Assembly (NCBI GenBank): GCA_016875155.1
Contig: VGSD01000046.1
Span: 1-11,423 of the forward strand
DNA length: 11,423 nucleotides
Direction of reading: 5' to 3'
Source of the DNA: Deltaproteobacteria bacterium
GTDB lineage: Bacteria > Desulfobacterota > BSN033 > UBA1163
Within the stretch, counting starts at the first letter, position 1. The number at the start of each line of letters is the position of its first letter. Of this stretch, positions 5,804 through 11,423 are shown piece after piece. A program made the translations under genes and the position numbers. The notes beneath the pieces were generated by a model. It was not told where the DNA came from. It saw nothing but the letters and a program-made list of their open reading frames with translations, and made no database searches.

Positions 5804-8101
5804 CTATCCGCAGTCCGAATAGCCGCAGAAACACTTCACGCAACCCTCTTCAAAGATGAGCGGGCCTCCGCACTCAGGACAAGCCCCTCTGAAAAAGATC
5901 CCTTTCATTTCCTGCGTTGGAATTTTCTGTTCTCGGCTTTGTGTCATGATGACTTCCGGAGGGTTCGACCACGCTTCTCGCTCCTGGGGTGCTCCCCTCT
6001 GTGATTTCATCTTCTGAATATGCCATTCGATCGCCTTGGCCACTGCATCCGAACAGGAGAGAACCTTCCCATTCTGATGCCAGACCGGCATATGGCAACT
6101 GATCCCTTTCAATTGCCGGATGATATCATCGGGTTCGATGTTCGATCGAAAGGCAAGGGAAACCAGGCGGCCGAGTGCCTCGGATTGGGAGGCTGCACAT
6201 CCTCCTGCCTTTCCGATCTGGTTGAAGATCTCAAACAGGCGGCCATCTTCATCTTCGTTGACGGTCACATAGATATTTCCGCAGCCTGTCCGGATCTTCC
6301 AGGTGGAGCCATGGATCACATCCCGGCGTGCTCTTGGTTTCCTCTCTGTCTCTGGAACATCCTCTCTGGCCTCTGTCCGATCTCCTTCCGGGGCGCTCAG
6401 CCCTTTATAGAGGACCTGTTTCTCGCGGCTCCTGTCCCGATAGATCGTTACCCCTTTGCAACCTAATTGATAGGCCATCTGATAAACTTCTGCCACATCC
6501 CCCACAGCCGCATCATGAGGGAAGTTCACTGTTTTCGAAACGGCATTATCCGTATATTTCTGGAAAACGGCCTGCATCCGGATATGGTCTTTAGGCGAGA
6601 TATCGTGGGCGGTAACAAAGAGGTGTCTGATCCCCTCCGGAATCTCTTCCATGCCCTCGATATGGCCTGTTTGGGCAATCTTCTTCATTAAATCTTCAGA
6701 ATGGAATCCTTCTCTCTTGGCGATCGCTTCGAAGAAGGGGTTGATCTCCAGGAGTTCCTTTCCTTCCAAAACATGACGAACAAAGGCCAGTGCAAAGAGG
6801 GGTTCAATCCCGGAAGAGGTTCCTGCAATGATGGAGATCGTGCCGGCTGGAGCAATCGTTGTGATGGTTGCGTTCCTCATTGCATCCCATTGGCTTCTGA
6901 ATGCACTGCCTTCAAAATTTGGGAAGGATCCTCTTTTCAGGGCTAACTCGCGGGAGGCTTTCCTCCCTTTTTCCTGAATGAAACCCATCACCTTCTCTCC
7001 AATCTCAAAAGCCTTTGGATGATCATAAGGAATTCTCAGTTGAATCAAAAGGTCTGCAAACCCCATCACGCCCAGGCCGATCTTCCGGTTGGCCTTGGTC
7101 ATGGCCTCAATCTTAGGAAGAGTGTAACGGTTCATGTCAATCACATTGTCCAGAAAATGAACCGCCCTTTCAGTGACCGAGCTCAATCTCTCCCAATCTA
7201 CCTCTCCGCCCTTGATCATATTGGAAAGGTTGATGGAACCGAGATTGCAGGATTCATACGGAAGGAGGGGTTGTTCACCACAGGGATTCGTGCTCTCGAT
7301 AGGACCCACCTGGGGAGTGGGATTATCCCTATTGATCCGATCGATGAAGATGATCCCCGGATCTCCATTTTTCCAAGCATAATAGACCATCTTCTCAAAA
7401 ACCTCTTTTGCATCGAGGAGACGGACAACCTCCTGCGTCCTCGGATTTCGGAGGGGATATTTTTCACCTTTTTCAACGGCCTCCATAAATTCATCCGTGG
7501 CCGCCACAGAGATATTGAAATTGTTGAAATGGTGGTCTTCATCTTTGCACTTAATAAAATCGAGGATGTCAGGATGATCCACACGCAGGATGCCCATGTT
7601 GGCACCCCTCCGGGTTCCTCCCTGCTTGATGGCCTCCGTGGCATTATCGAAAACGCTCATAAAGGAGACCGGGCCGCTTGAAACCCCCTTGGTCGAACCC
7701 ACCACATCGTTCCTCGGTCTGAGTCTGGAAAAAGCAAACCCCGTTCCGCCTCCGCTTTTCTGAATCAGGGCCATCTGCTTTACGGCATCGAAAATCTCCT
7801 CCATCGAATCTCCCACCGGAAGAACAAAGCAGGCGGAGAGCTGCTGCAGTTCCCTGCCCGCATTCATCAGGGTGGGCGAGTTGGGAAGAAAGTCGAGCGA
7901 GACCATCATTTGATAAAATCCCGTTTCAGTGGAAGTGAGATCGCTGGAAGGGTCATAAAGCCGATCAGCCTGAGCAACATTACTTGCAACACGCCTGAAG
8001 AGATCCTCAGGCGCTTCAACGATATTTCCACGGATATCTTTTAATAGATACCGTTTCTGTAGAACCGCCATGGCATTCTGTGTTAGGTGGGTCAATCCCA
8101 T
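5804..8101 (-). CDS. nrdJ: Class II (adenosylcobalamin-dependent) ribonucleoside-diphosphate reductase
   Basis: A 765-aa enzyme that reduces ribonucleotides to deoxyribonucleotides with a B12-derived radical, without oxygen. Core motifs: NSPTLMNAG (74-82), SGGGTGFAFSRLRP (116-129), QGGTRRGANMG (160-170), STNPCGEQPLLPYESCNLGSIN (from 270) and a late IAPAGTISIIAGTSSGIEP. By family analogy Cys274 carries the thiyl radical with Asn272 and Glu276 beside it, and Cys91 with Cys285 form the reducing disulfide; the 11-residue gap between Cys274 and Cys285 fits the family. A TSCPD domain lies at about 610-705. The C-terminus has Cys741, 744, 754, 757, 759 and 764, the shuttle/metal-binding tail of the class. 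There is no N-terminal ATP-cone, so allosteric activity control is probably absent. The start follows GGGGGAGGAAC. The gene stands alone, with two NrdR-box-like sites upstream. Confidence 0.97.
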   Translation of the reverse strand: MGLTHLTQNAMAVLQKRYLLKDIRGNIVEAPEDLFRRVASNVAQADRLYDPSSDLTSTETGFYQMMVSLDFLPNSPTLMNAGRELQQLSACFVLPVGDSMEEIFDAVKQMALIQKSGGGTGFAFSRLRPRNDVVGSTKGVSSGPVSFMSVFDNATEAIKQGGTRRGANMGILRVDHPDILDFIKCKDEDHHFNNFNISVAATDEFMEAVEKGEKYPLRNPRTQEVVRLLDAKEVFEKMVYYAWKNGDPGIIFIDRINRDNPTPQVGPIESTNPCGEQPLLPYESCNLGSINLSNMIKGGEVDWERLSSVTERAVHFLDNVIDMNRYTLPKIEAMTKANRKIGLGVMGFADLLIQLRIPYDHPKAFEIGEKVMGFIQEKGRKASRELALKRGSFPNFEGSAFRSQWDAMRNATITTIAPAGTISIIAGTSSGIEPLFALAFVRHVLEGKELLEINPFFEAIAKREGFHSEDLMKKIAQTGHIEGMEEIPEGIRHLFVTAHDISPKDHIRMQAVFQKYTDNAVSKTVNFPHDAAVGDVAEVYQMAYQLGCKGVTIYRDRSREKQVLYKGLSAPEGDRTEAREDVPETERKPRARRDVIHGSTWKIRTGCGNIYVTVNEDEDGRLFEIFNQIGKAGGCAASQSEALGRLVSLAFRSNIEPDDIIRQLKGISCHMPVWHQNGKVLSCSDAVAKAIEWHIQKMKSQRGAPQEREAWSNPPEVIMTQSREQKIPTQEMKGIFFRGACPECGGPLIFEEGCVKCFCGYSDCG

Positions 8102-8113
8102 GTTCCTCCCCCT

Positions 8114-8129
8114 CTACTATATTTATGAA
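8114..8129. promoter_or_regulatory. Second NrdR-box-like site (proximal to nrdJ)
   Basis: The plus strand reads CTACTATATTTATGAA. The half-site ACTATAT matches the NrdR consensus acaCwAtATaTwGtgt well; the other half is degenerate. Its start lies exactly 31 bp from that of the stronger box at 8145, the helical-phase spacing typical of tandem NrdR boxes. It sits within the 5' leader of nrdJ, just before the ribosome site. Alone it would be unconvincing; the spacing is what supports it. Confidence 0.6.
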
Positions 8130-8138
8130 CCAATAAAG

Positions 8139-8166
8139 AAGTTAACACAATATTTTGTGGTGTCAA
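8139..8166 (-). promoter_or_regulatory. Putative nrdJ promoter
   Basis: On the minus strand a perfect TTGACA (8166-8161) is followed after 16 bases by TAACTT (8144-8139), a weak -10. The spacer is the distal NrdR box. The -35 is convincing. The -10 position is uncertain by a base or two. Confidence 0.5.
8145..8160. promoter_or_regulatory. NrdR box (distal, strong) upstream of nrdJ
   Basis: The plus strand reads ACACAATATTTTGTGG, matching 14 of 16 positions of the recalled NrdR consensus acaCwAtATaTwGtgt, including all six strongly conserved positions. Its core is the palindrome CACAA-n4-TTGTG. It directly abuts the -35 element of the nrdJ promoter and fills the promoter spacer, so binding of the ATP/dATP-sensing repressor NrdR should block RNA polymerase. 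No nrdR gene lies in the window. Confidence 0.8.
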
Positions 8167-8298
8167 GCAATTTTTTTCTCATTTGTAATTCCTTATTAAT
8201 ATCCCCTCATTATCGAAAGATTTATCTCTTCTTCTTCATCTGAGGGAAAAGAGTTACTCGAAAATTTCCCCCCGAATACGATATCGAACACCGCAAAA

Positions 8299-8327
8299 TT
8301 GACAATCTCCAAAAAAGAGAATAGGAT
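8299..8327 (+). promoter_or_regulatory. Sigma70 promoter of the MBL-fold hydrolase gene
   Basis: A perfect TTGACA (8299-8304), a 17-base spacer and TAGGAT (8322-8327, four of six -10 matches). Transcription would start near 8334, at the foot of the hairpin that holds an AGGAGGT sequence. Between this promoter and the nrdJ promoter (8167-8298) the DNA is AT-rich, with no further element recognised. Confidence 0.55.
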
Positions 8328-8332
8328 TTTTC

Positions 8333-8356
8333 CTAAACCTCAAAGGAGGTCCTTAG
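8333..8356 (+). promoter_or_regulatory. Hairpin sequestering an orphan consensus Shine-Dalgarno sequence
   Basis: CTAA-ACCTC (8333-8341) can pair with GAGGT and then TTAG (8346-8350, 8353-8356), with an AAAG loop and a 2-base CC bulge. The paired strand contains AAAGGAGGT, a near-perfect ribosome site, yet the MBL start is about 70 bases away. The site could serve a 17-codon frame starting at TTG 8360 and ending at TGA 8411-8413, just before the true ribosome site. A leader peptide or RNA switch is possible but unproven. Confidence 0.35.
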
Positions 8357-8411
8357 AAATTGAAAATATCCATCTCTCCCACAGAAAGAGTCGCTGTTGA
8401 GAGAACAAATT

Positions 8412-8416
8412 GAGGA
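8412..8416 (+). promoter_or_regulatory. Ribosome binding site fixing the start of the MBL-fold gene
   Basis: GAGGA followed by a short spacer to ATG at 8422. The in-frame TTG at 8410 immediately precedes this site and has no ribosome site of its own at proper distance, so 8422 is chosen. Confidence 0.7.
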
Positions 8417-8421
8417 AAGCG

Positions 8422-9390
8422 ATGATCCGGACCTTTTTCGATAAGATCTATCAGATCGAACTTCCCATCCCATTTCCCTTGAAGACAACCAATGTCTATC
8501 TGATTGATGAGTCACCGAGAACACTTGTTGACGCGGGGATTAAGACCGATGCCTCCTTTGAAGTGCTGACAAAGAGTTTGGAGGATCTAGGCTTCTCCAT
8601 TTCATCGATCGAACGTATTCTGGTCACTCACGGCCATATTGACCACTATGGACAGGCCCAAAAGATATCCTCCCTTTCCGGGGCTCCCATCTTTATGCAC
8701 CCGAAGGAGTATGGAAGAATTCGCTCAATAATTCACTCCTTCGGTTCTCTGAAGTCGATTCTCCTGAGAAATGGCGTTCCGGAAACCCTGGTCAATCAAG
8801 CCATCCATTTTATGGAATCAGCCCAGAAAATGACCGACCCCCTCCATGAAGCTTTCTTCTTAGAAGATGGAGAACCCATCTCTTTTACCTCAATGACCTG
8901 GAGGACAATCCATTGTCCTGGCCATAGTCCTGGGTTGGTCTGTTTTTACTGGCCTGAGAAGAAGACACTTTTTACAGGGGATCACCTGTTAAAGGAGATC
9001 ACTCCTAATCCTGTTTTATATGTTCCAGATAACAATGCTCCCCTTTGTTATCCGGGTCTCGGGGAGTATCTTTCTTCCCTGGAAAAGATTGATAGGCTGG
9101 ATGTTGGCCTGATTCTCCCAGGTCACGGAGAAGAGGTTTTTGATTCCAAAGGTCTGATTCAGAAGATCACCCGACACCATCAGGAACGAATGGATTATAT
9201 CTATTCCTTTCTCTCTCAAAGAGAAAAAACTCCCTATGAGATCGCCATGGATCTCTTTCCGGGCGTTCCCCCCTTTGAGATATTCCTTGGCGTCTCCGAA
9301 GCCGTCGGTCACCTTGAGATTTTAAAGGGGGAGGGAAGGGTCAGGTTGGAAGAGAAAGATGGAAAAGATTATTACTTGTTAGTTGCTTAG
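8422..9390 (+). CDS. MBL-fold metallo-hydrolase with C-terminal winged-helix-like domain
   Basis: A 322-aa cytoplasmic hydrolase of the metallo-beta-lactamase fold, glyoxalase-II/LACTB2-like branch. The metal ligands are visible: His70, His72, Asp74 and His75 in THGHIDHYG, His168 in CPGHSPG, Asp187 in FTGDHLL and His235 in LPGHGEE. Residues 1-45 hold the early strands ending in NVYLIDE and LVDAGIK. After residue 250 the sequence RHHQERMDYIYSFL starts a helical C-terminal part that ends in VGHLEILKGEGRVRLEE, typical of the winged-helix tail of this subfamily. Substrates in the family include thioesters and RNA; nothing here decides which. It has its own promoter and is divergent from nrdJ. No terminator is visible after the stop. 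Confidence 0.9.
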   Translation: MIRTFFDKIYQIELPIPFPLKTTNVYLIDESPRTLVDAGIKTDASFEVLTKSLEDLGFSISSIERILVTHGHIDHYGQAQKISSLSGAPIFMHPKEYGRIRSIIHSFGSLKSILLRNGVPETLVNQAIHFMESAQKMTDPLHEAFFLEDGEPISFTSMTWRTIHCPGHSPGLVCFYWPEKKTLFTGDHLLKEITPNPVLYVPDNNAPLCYPGLGEYLSSLEKIDRLDVGLILPGHGEEVFDSKGLIQKITRHHQERMDYIYSFLSQREKTPYEIAMDLFPGVPPFEIFLGVSEAVGHLEILKGEGRVRLEEKDGKDYYLLVA

Positions 9391-9538
9391 AGATGGTGCA
9401 CAAAATAGCAACAAAATTATGTTGGACAGAACGAATTGAAATCTGAAGCAATAAGTTAAACTCAAAACCCTAAACCCTAAATGACAACGTTCAGGACATC
9501 GTTCACAATCAAACGTTTAAAGCTGTTAAAAACCTTGA

Positions 9539-9553
9539 TATACCTGAGGTATA
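9539..9553. promoter_or_regulatory. 15-bp palindrome, candidate operator upstream of the cyclase gene
   Basis: TATACC-TGA-GGTATA, a perfect 6-bp inverted repeat around a 3-base centre. It begins within a TTGATA that could serve as a -35. It may be a regulator binding site. No specific regulator family is recognised. Confidence 0.35.
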
Positions 9554-9564
9554 AGTTTACCCGG

Positions 9565-9637
9565 TTTGTCATCTCTGAAAGCCGGAATCCAGAACTTCAT
9601 GAAATCACTGGACTCCTGCTTTCGTAGGAGTGACGAA
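9565..9637. repeat. Imperfect inverted repeat of the dispersed 'CCGGAATCC' intergenic type
   Basis: Left arm 9565-9592 (core GAAAGCCGGAATCCAG) pairs with right arm 9608-9637 (core CTGGACTCCTGCTTTC) over a loop of about 15 bases with several mismatches. Sequences of the form GTCATTCC...GAAAGC.GGAATCCAG...CTGGATTCC are widespread dispersed repeats in proteobacterial genomes; this copy looks diverged. It could fold in RNA upstream of the cyclase start. Confidence 0.6.
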
Positions 9638-9722
9638 TTTGGAATTATTAGATGCCCCCATAAAGTTTTGGGTTTTGAATTTAGAGTTTAATTTCTACAA
9701 ATTTGATGATGGAGTTTTTCAA

Positions 9723-11102
9723 ATGTTACCTAATCTGATCCCTCATTACAGCGTAGGACCCTTTTTCGGTTTGATTGCCAATGGGGTCATGTCTATTCTA
9801 TGCCTGGTCACCTTGGGCCTCTATCGTCAATACCATCCCCTGAGAAGCCTTTTTCTTTTCTATCTTCTTTCCGCTTTACTCTTCCTTGGCTGGGTCATCT
9901 ATGGTTTTCAGAAATCGCCTCTATCCATTCTTTGGGGATACCGGATCGATCTCGCCGCGTTGGCTCTCCTGCCAGCCACCTGGGCCTGGTTTACTTCATC
10001 TCTTGATAACATGAAACTAAGCCGGCTATCTCAAGCCATCATCGGGATCAGCCTTATTCTGGCTTTAATGGCCCTTGCGGGTCAGGGTTCTTGGTTTTTA
10101 GGGCTTCCCCTTGTGCCCCATGAAGTGGCCACCGGCATTCTCAGACCACAATCAAAACTGCTCAGACCTCTGATCCACTTCTTTACTCTGGCCATTGGTT
10201 TCTTCTACTGTCTCACCGCAGCCAGAAAATTATTCAAGAGGGAAGGCCCTTCCTATCTTCTTCCATTTGTCTTCGGCATGATACTATGGCTCTTAGGTGG
10301 ACTCCACGATATTTTACGATCTTCCGGCTTGCCCATGCCGTTCGGCAGTCAGATCTTCTGGTTCACCTCTTTCTGGCTCTCCATCTCTCTAACTCTTACG
10401 GTGGCTGTCCATTTCCGATCTTTGGAGAAGACTGTTCGTGAAACCCGGGATGTCTTTGAAAAATTTGTTCCTCCTGCTTATCTACGCCGCATTGCCATCC
10501 ATGGCCTTGGGTCGATCCATCCTGGCCAGGCCGACCAGCAGTGGGTAACCGTGCTTTGTTGCGATATCCGTGGATTTACCGCTTTATCAGAACGCCTCTC
10601 CCCAGGCCAACTGATTACCCTGGTCAACCAACTCTATGAAGAGATTGCCCATGTGGTGAATGCGAAACAGGGAGTGATCGATAAATTTCTCGGTGATGCG
10701 GTCTTATGTATCTTTGAAGGGTCTGATTCTGCCCAGCGGGCAGTTGCCTGTGGCGTCGACATGCTAACTTCGGTCAGGACTTTTAATACAGCGAACAATT
10801 TCTCTTCGGATCATGCGATTCAGATAGGCGTCGGTGTCCATAGCGGACCGGTCATTCTGGGAACAATTGGCTCAACCGAACGGATGGATTCGACTGTTCT
10901 CGGTCTCACGGTCAACCTTGCCAAGCGTATCGAAGAATTAACAAAGTCTCTGGGCGTTACGATGATTATTTCGGATGAGGTCGTCCGCCACTTGCCTGAT
11001 TTCCATCCTCACAGACTGCGGAGCCTCGGAGAAGTTTCAGTGAAAGGCAGTTCCGTGCCTCTCACCGTCTATGAGGTGATAAGTAATAAATCTTCCGATT
11101 GA
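9723..11102 (+). CDS. Membrane-anchored class III adenylate/guanylate cyclase
   Basis: A 459-aa inner-membrane protein from ATG 9723, chosen because GGAG lies eight bases upstream and the alternative GTG at 9630 falls in a repeat. About seven hydrophobic segments fill residues 12-231 (roughly 12-34, 42-62, 71-90, 103-121, 149-166, 177-193, 211-231), a possible sensory 7TM-like region. A linker FEKFVPPAYLRRIA precedes the catalytic domain (about 273-455). Catalytic residues are intact: metal-binding Asp281 (CCDIRGFT) and Asp325 (KFLGD), base-contacting Lys321, and transition-state Asn398 and Arg402 (TVNLAKR). Thr391 stands where adenylate cyclases of class IIIa have Asp, the pattern of class IIIb enzymes, some of which respond to bicarbonate. 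The likely product is cAMP. The signal sensed is unknown. It is convergent with the downstream MCE gene. Confidence 0.9.
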   Translation: MLPNLIPHYSVGPFFGLIANGVMSILCLVTLGLYRQYHPLRSLFLFYLLSALLFLGWVIYGFQKSPLSILWGYRIDLAALALLPATWAWFTSSLDNMKLSRLSQAIIGISLILALMALAGQGSWFLGLPLVPHEVATGILRPQSKLLRPLIHFFTLAIGFFYCLTAARKLFKREGPSYLLPFVFGMILWLLGGLHDILRSSGLPMPFGSQIFWFTSFWLSISLTLTVAVHFRSLEKTVRETRDVFEKFVPPAYLRRIAIHGLGSIHPGQADQQWVTVLCCDIRGFTALSERLSPGQLITLVNQLYEEIAHVVNAKQGVIDKFLGDAVLCIFEGSDSAQRAVACGVDMLTSVRTFNTANNFSSDHAIQIGVGVHSGPVILGTIGSTERMDSTVLGLTVNLAKRIEELTKSLGVTMIISDEVVRHLPDFHPHRLRSLGEVSVKGSSVPLTVYEVISNKSSD

Positions 11103-11117
11103 CGATGAACTATTTTT

Positions 11118-11153
11118 GTCATTTGCTCCATTCGGTGCCATTCGCGTCATTCG
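11118..11153. repeat. Four short CATTyG units at 9-10-bp spacing
   Basis: CATTTG at 11120 and CATTCG at 11129, 11139 and 11148, in the 66-base gap between two convergent genes. Short CATTCG-type tandems are common dispersed debris in such genomes. No terminator hairpin was found in this gap. Confidence 0.4.
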
Positions 11154-11168
11154 ATTATTCTTCTTCAA

Positions 11169-11423
11169 TCAAAAGATACTGAACTTTAAATATTTCTTGG
11201 GATTGGCCTTCATATCCTTGATCAATTCTCTCAACTCCCCTGCTGCCTCTCTAAACTCATGGATCGTTTCCTCTAACTCCCTGATTAATGCCTTCTCCCC
11301 GACCAATGACCCTGCCACGCCTTCTCCCTGATCGATCCGTTTCAGAATGGAAGAGAGACGGCCCGCCCCTTCATTTAGATTTTCATAGAGCTGTGGATCC
11401 TCAATCAGCTTTTTCAGGGTACC
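11169..11423 (-). CDS. C-terminal part of an MCE/MlaD-family lipid transport protein (5' truncated)
   Basis: The minus strand is open from the window edge to TGA at 11171-11169 and gives 84 residues. The fragment starts GTLKKLIEDPQLYENLNEGA, continues with RIDQGEGVAGSLVGEKALIREL and ends in IKDMKANPKKYLKFSIF. Repeated 'G-x-L-x-x-L-(I/L)-x-D-P-x-L-Y-x-N-L' units, the 'I-x-x-GEG' motif and the terminal 'NPKKYLKFSIF' are hallmarks of the C-terminal helical tail of MlaD/MCE proteins. These proteins sit on the periplasmic side of an ABC transporter that moves phospholipids between membranes. The MCE beta domain and the N-terminal membrane helix lie outside the window. Confidence 0.85.
   Translation of the reverse strand, partial: GTLKKLIEDPQLYENLNEGAGRLSSILKRIDQGEGVAGSLVGEKALIRELEETIHEFREAAGELRELIKDMKANPKKYLKFSIF

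Larger units (their letters stand above)
9391..9722. other. Non-coding interval between the MBL-fold gene and the cyclase gene
   Basis: AT-rich sequence without a convincing gene. It holds a short tandem of AACCCTAA-type units (9465-9480), a pair of CGTTCA direct repeats near 9488-9507, a 15-bp palindrome at 9539-9553 and an imperfect inverted repeat at 9565-9637. The MBL gene has no obvious terminator here. An in-frame GTG at 9630 falls inside the inverted repeat and is not taken as a start. Confidence 0.6.

Noticed and set aside
7019..7681. A 220-aa plus-strand open frame inside nrdJ
   Set aside because: It is antisense to strongly conserved nrdJ coding sequence and has no recognisable motifs or ribosome site of note.
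8102..8298. A cobalamin riboswitch upstream of the B12-dependent reductase
   Set aside because: The nrdJ leader is too short and AT-rich, and no B12-box-like or multi-stem structure was seen; NrdR boxes explain the regulation.
9465..9480. Telomere-like AACCCTAA tandem
   Set aside because: Only two units, in an AT-rich bacterial intergenic region, with no sign of a linear chromosome end.
9630..9722. A longer cyclase starting at GTG 9630
   Set aside because: This start falls inside an inverted repeat and its ribosome site would touch the codon; ATG 9723 has GGAG at the right distance.

Overview
The window looks like chromosomal DNA of an anaerobic Gram-negative bacterium, most likely a deltaproteobacterium (Desulfobacterota) of the syntrophic or sulfate/metal-reducing kind. 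This is an inference from gene content: a class II (B12-dependent) ribonucleotide reductase, Fe-S/flavin electron-transfer proteins of NuoF/NuoG and glutamate-synthase type, a fumarate-reductase-type flavoprotein, a small desulforedoxin-like protein, and the tail of an MlaD/MCE outer-membrane lipid transport protein. No transposase, phage gene, CRISPR array, tRNA or rRNA was seen.

Layout. (1) 1-2352, plus strand: the last codons of a protein ending in a ferredoxin-like Fe-S motif (NuoF/HydB-like tail), a 225-aa HoxU/NuoG-like iron-sulfur protein, and a 527-aa FMN-binding glutamate-synthase-like protein. They form one operon that probably moves electrons between NAD(P)H, ferredoxin and an unknown flavin substrate. 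(2) 2366-4256, minus strand: a TIGR04076-type small protein and a fumarate reductase/aspartate oxidase-type flavoprotein, four bases apart, converging on operon 1. (3) 4473-5473, minus strand: an exported DUF3108 protein and a Lys-rich desulforedoxin-like 55-aa protein, with overlapping translation signals and a plausible sigma70 promoter. (4) 5474-5803: a non-coding stretch with strong GC-rich hairpins. (5) 5804-8101, minus strand: nrdJ, preceded by two NrdR-box-like sites exactly 31 bp apart, one abutting a TTGACA -35 element. (6) 8422-9390, plus strand: a metallo-beta-lactamase-fold hydrolase with its own promoter and an unusual hairpin holding a consensus Shine-Dalgarno sequence upstream. 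(7) 9723-11102, plus strand: a membrane-anchored class III adenylate cyclase, preceded by a dispersed-type inverted repeat and a 15-bp palindrome. (8) 11169-11423, minus strand: the C-terminus of an MCE/MlaD-family protein, running off the window.

The regions look like separate transcription units rather than one pathway. The clearest regulatory story is NrdR control of nrdJ. The most interesting biochemical unit is the Fe-S/FMN operon at the left edge: its HoxU/NuoG-like subunit lacks the usual His-Cys cluster motif and has a cysteine-rich tail, and its glutamate-synthase-like subunit lacks the amidotransferase domain and the 3Fe-4S motif but carries an N-terminal four-cysteine motif. No clearly new defence or mobile system was found.
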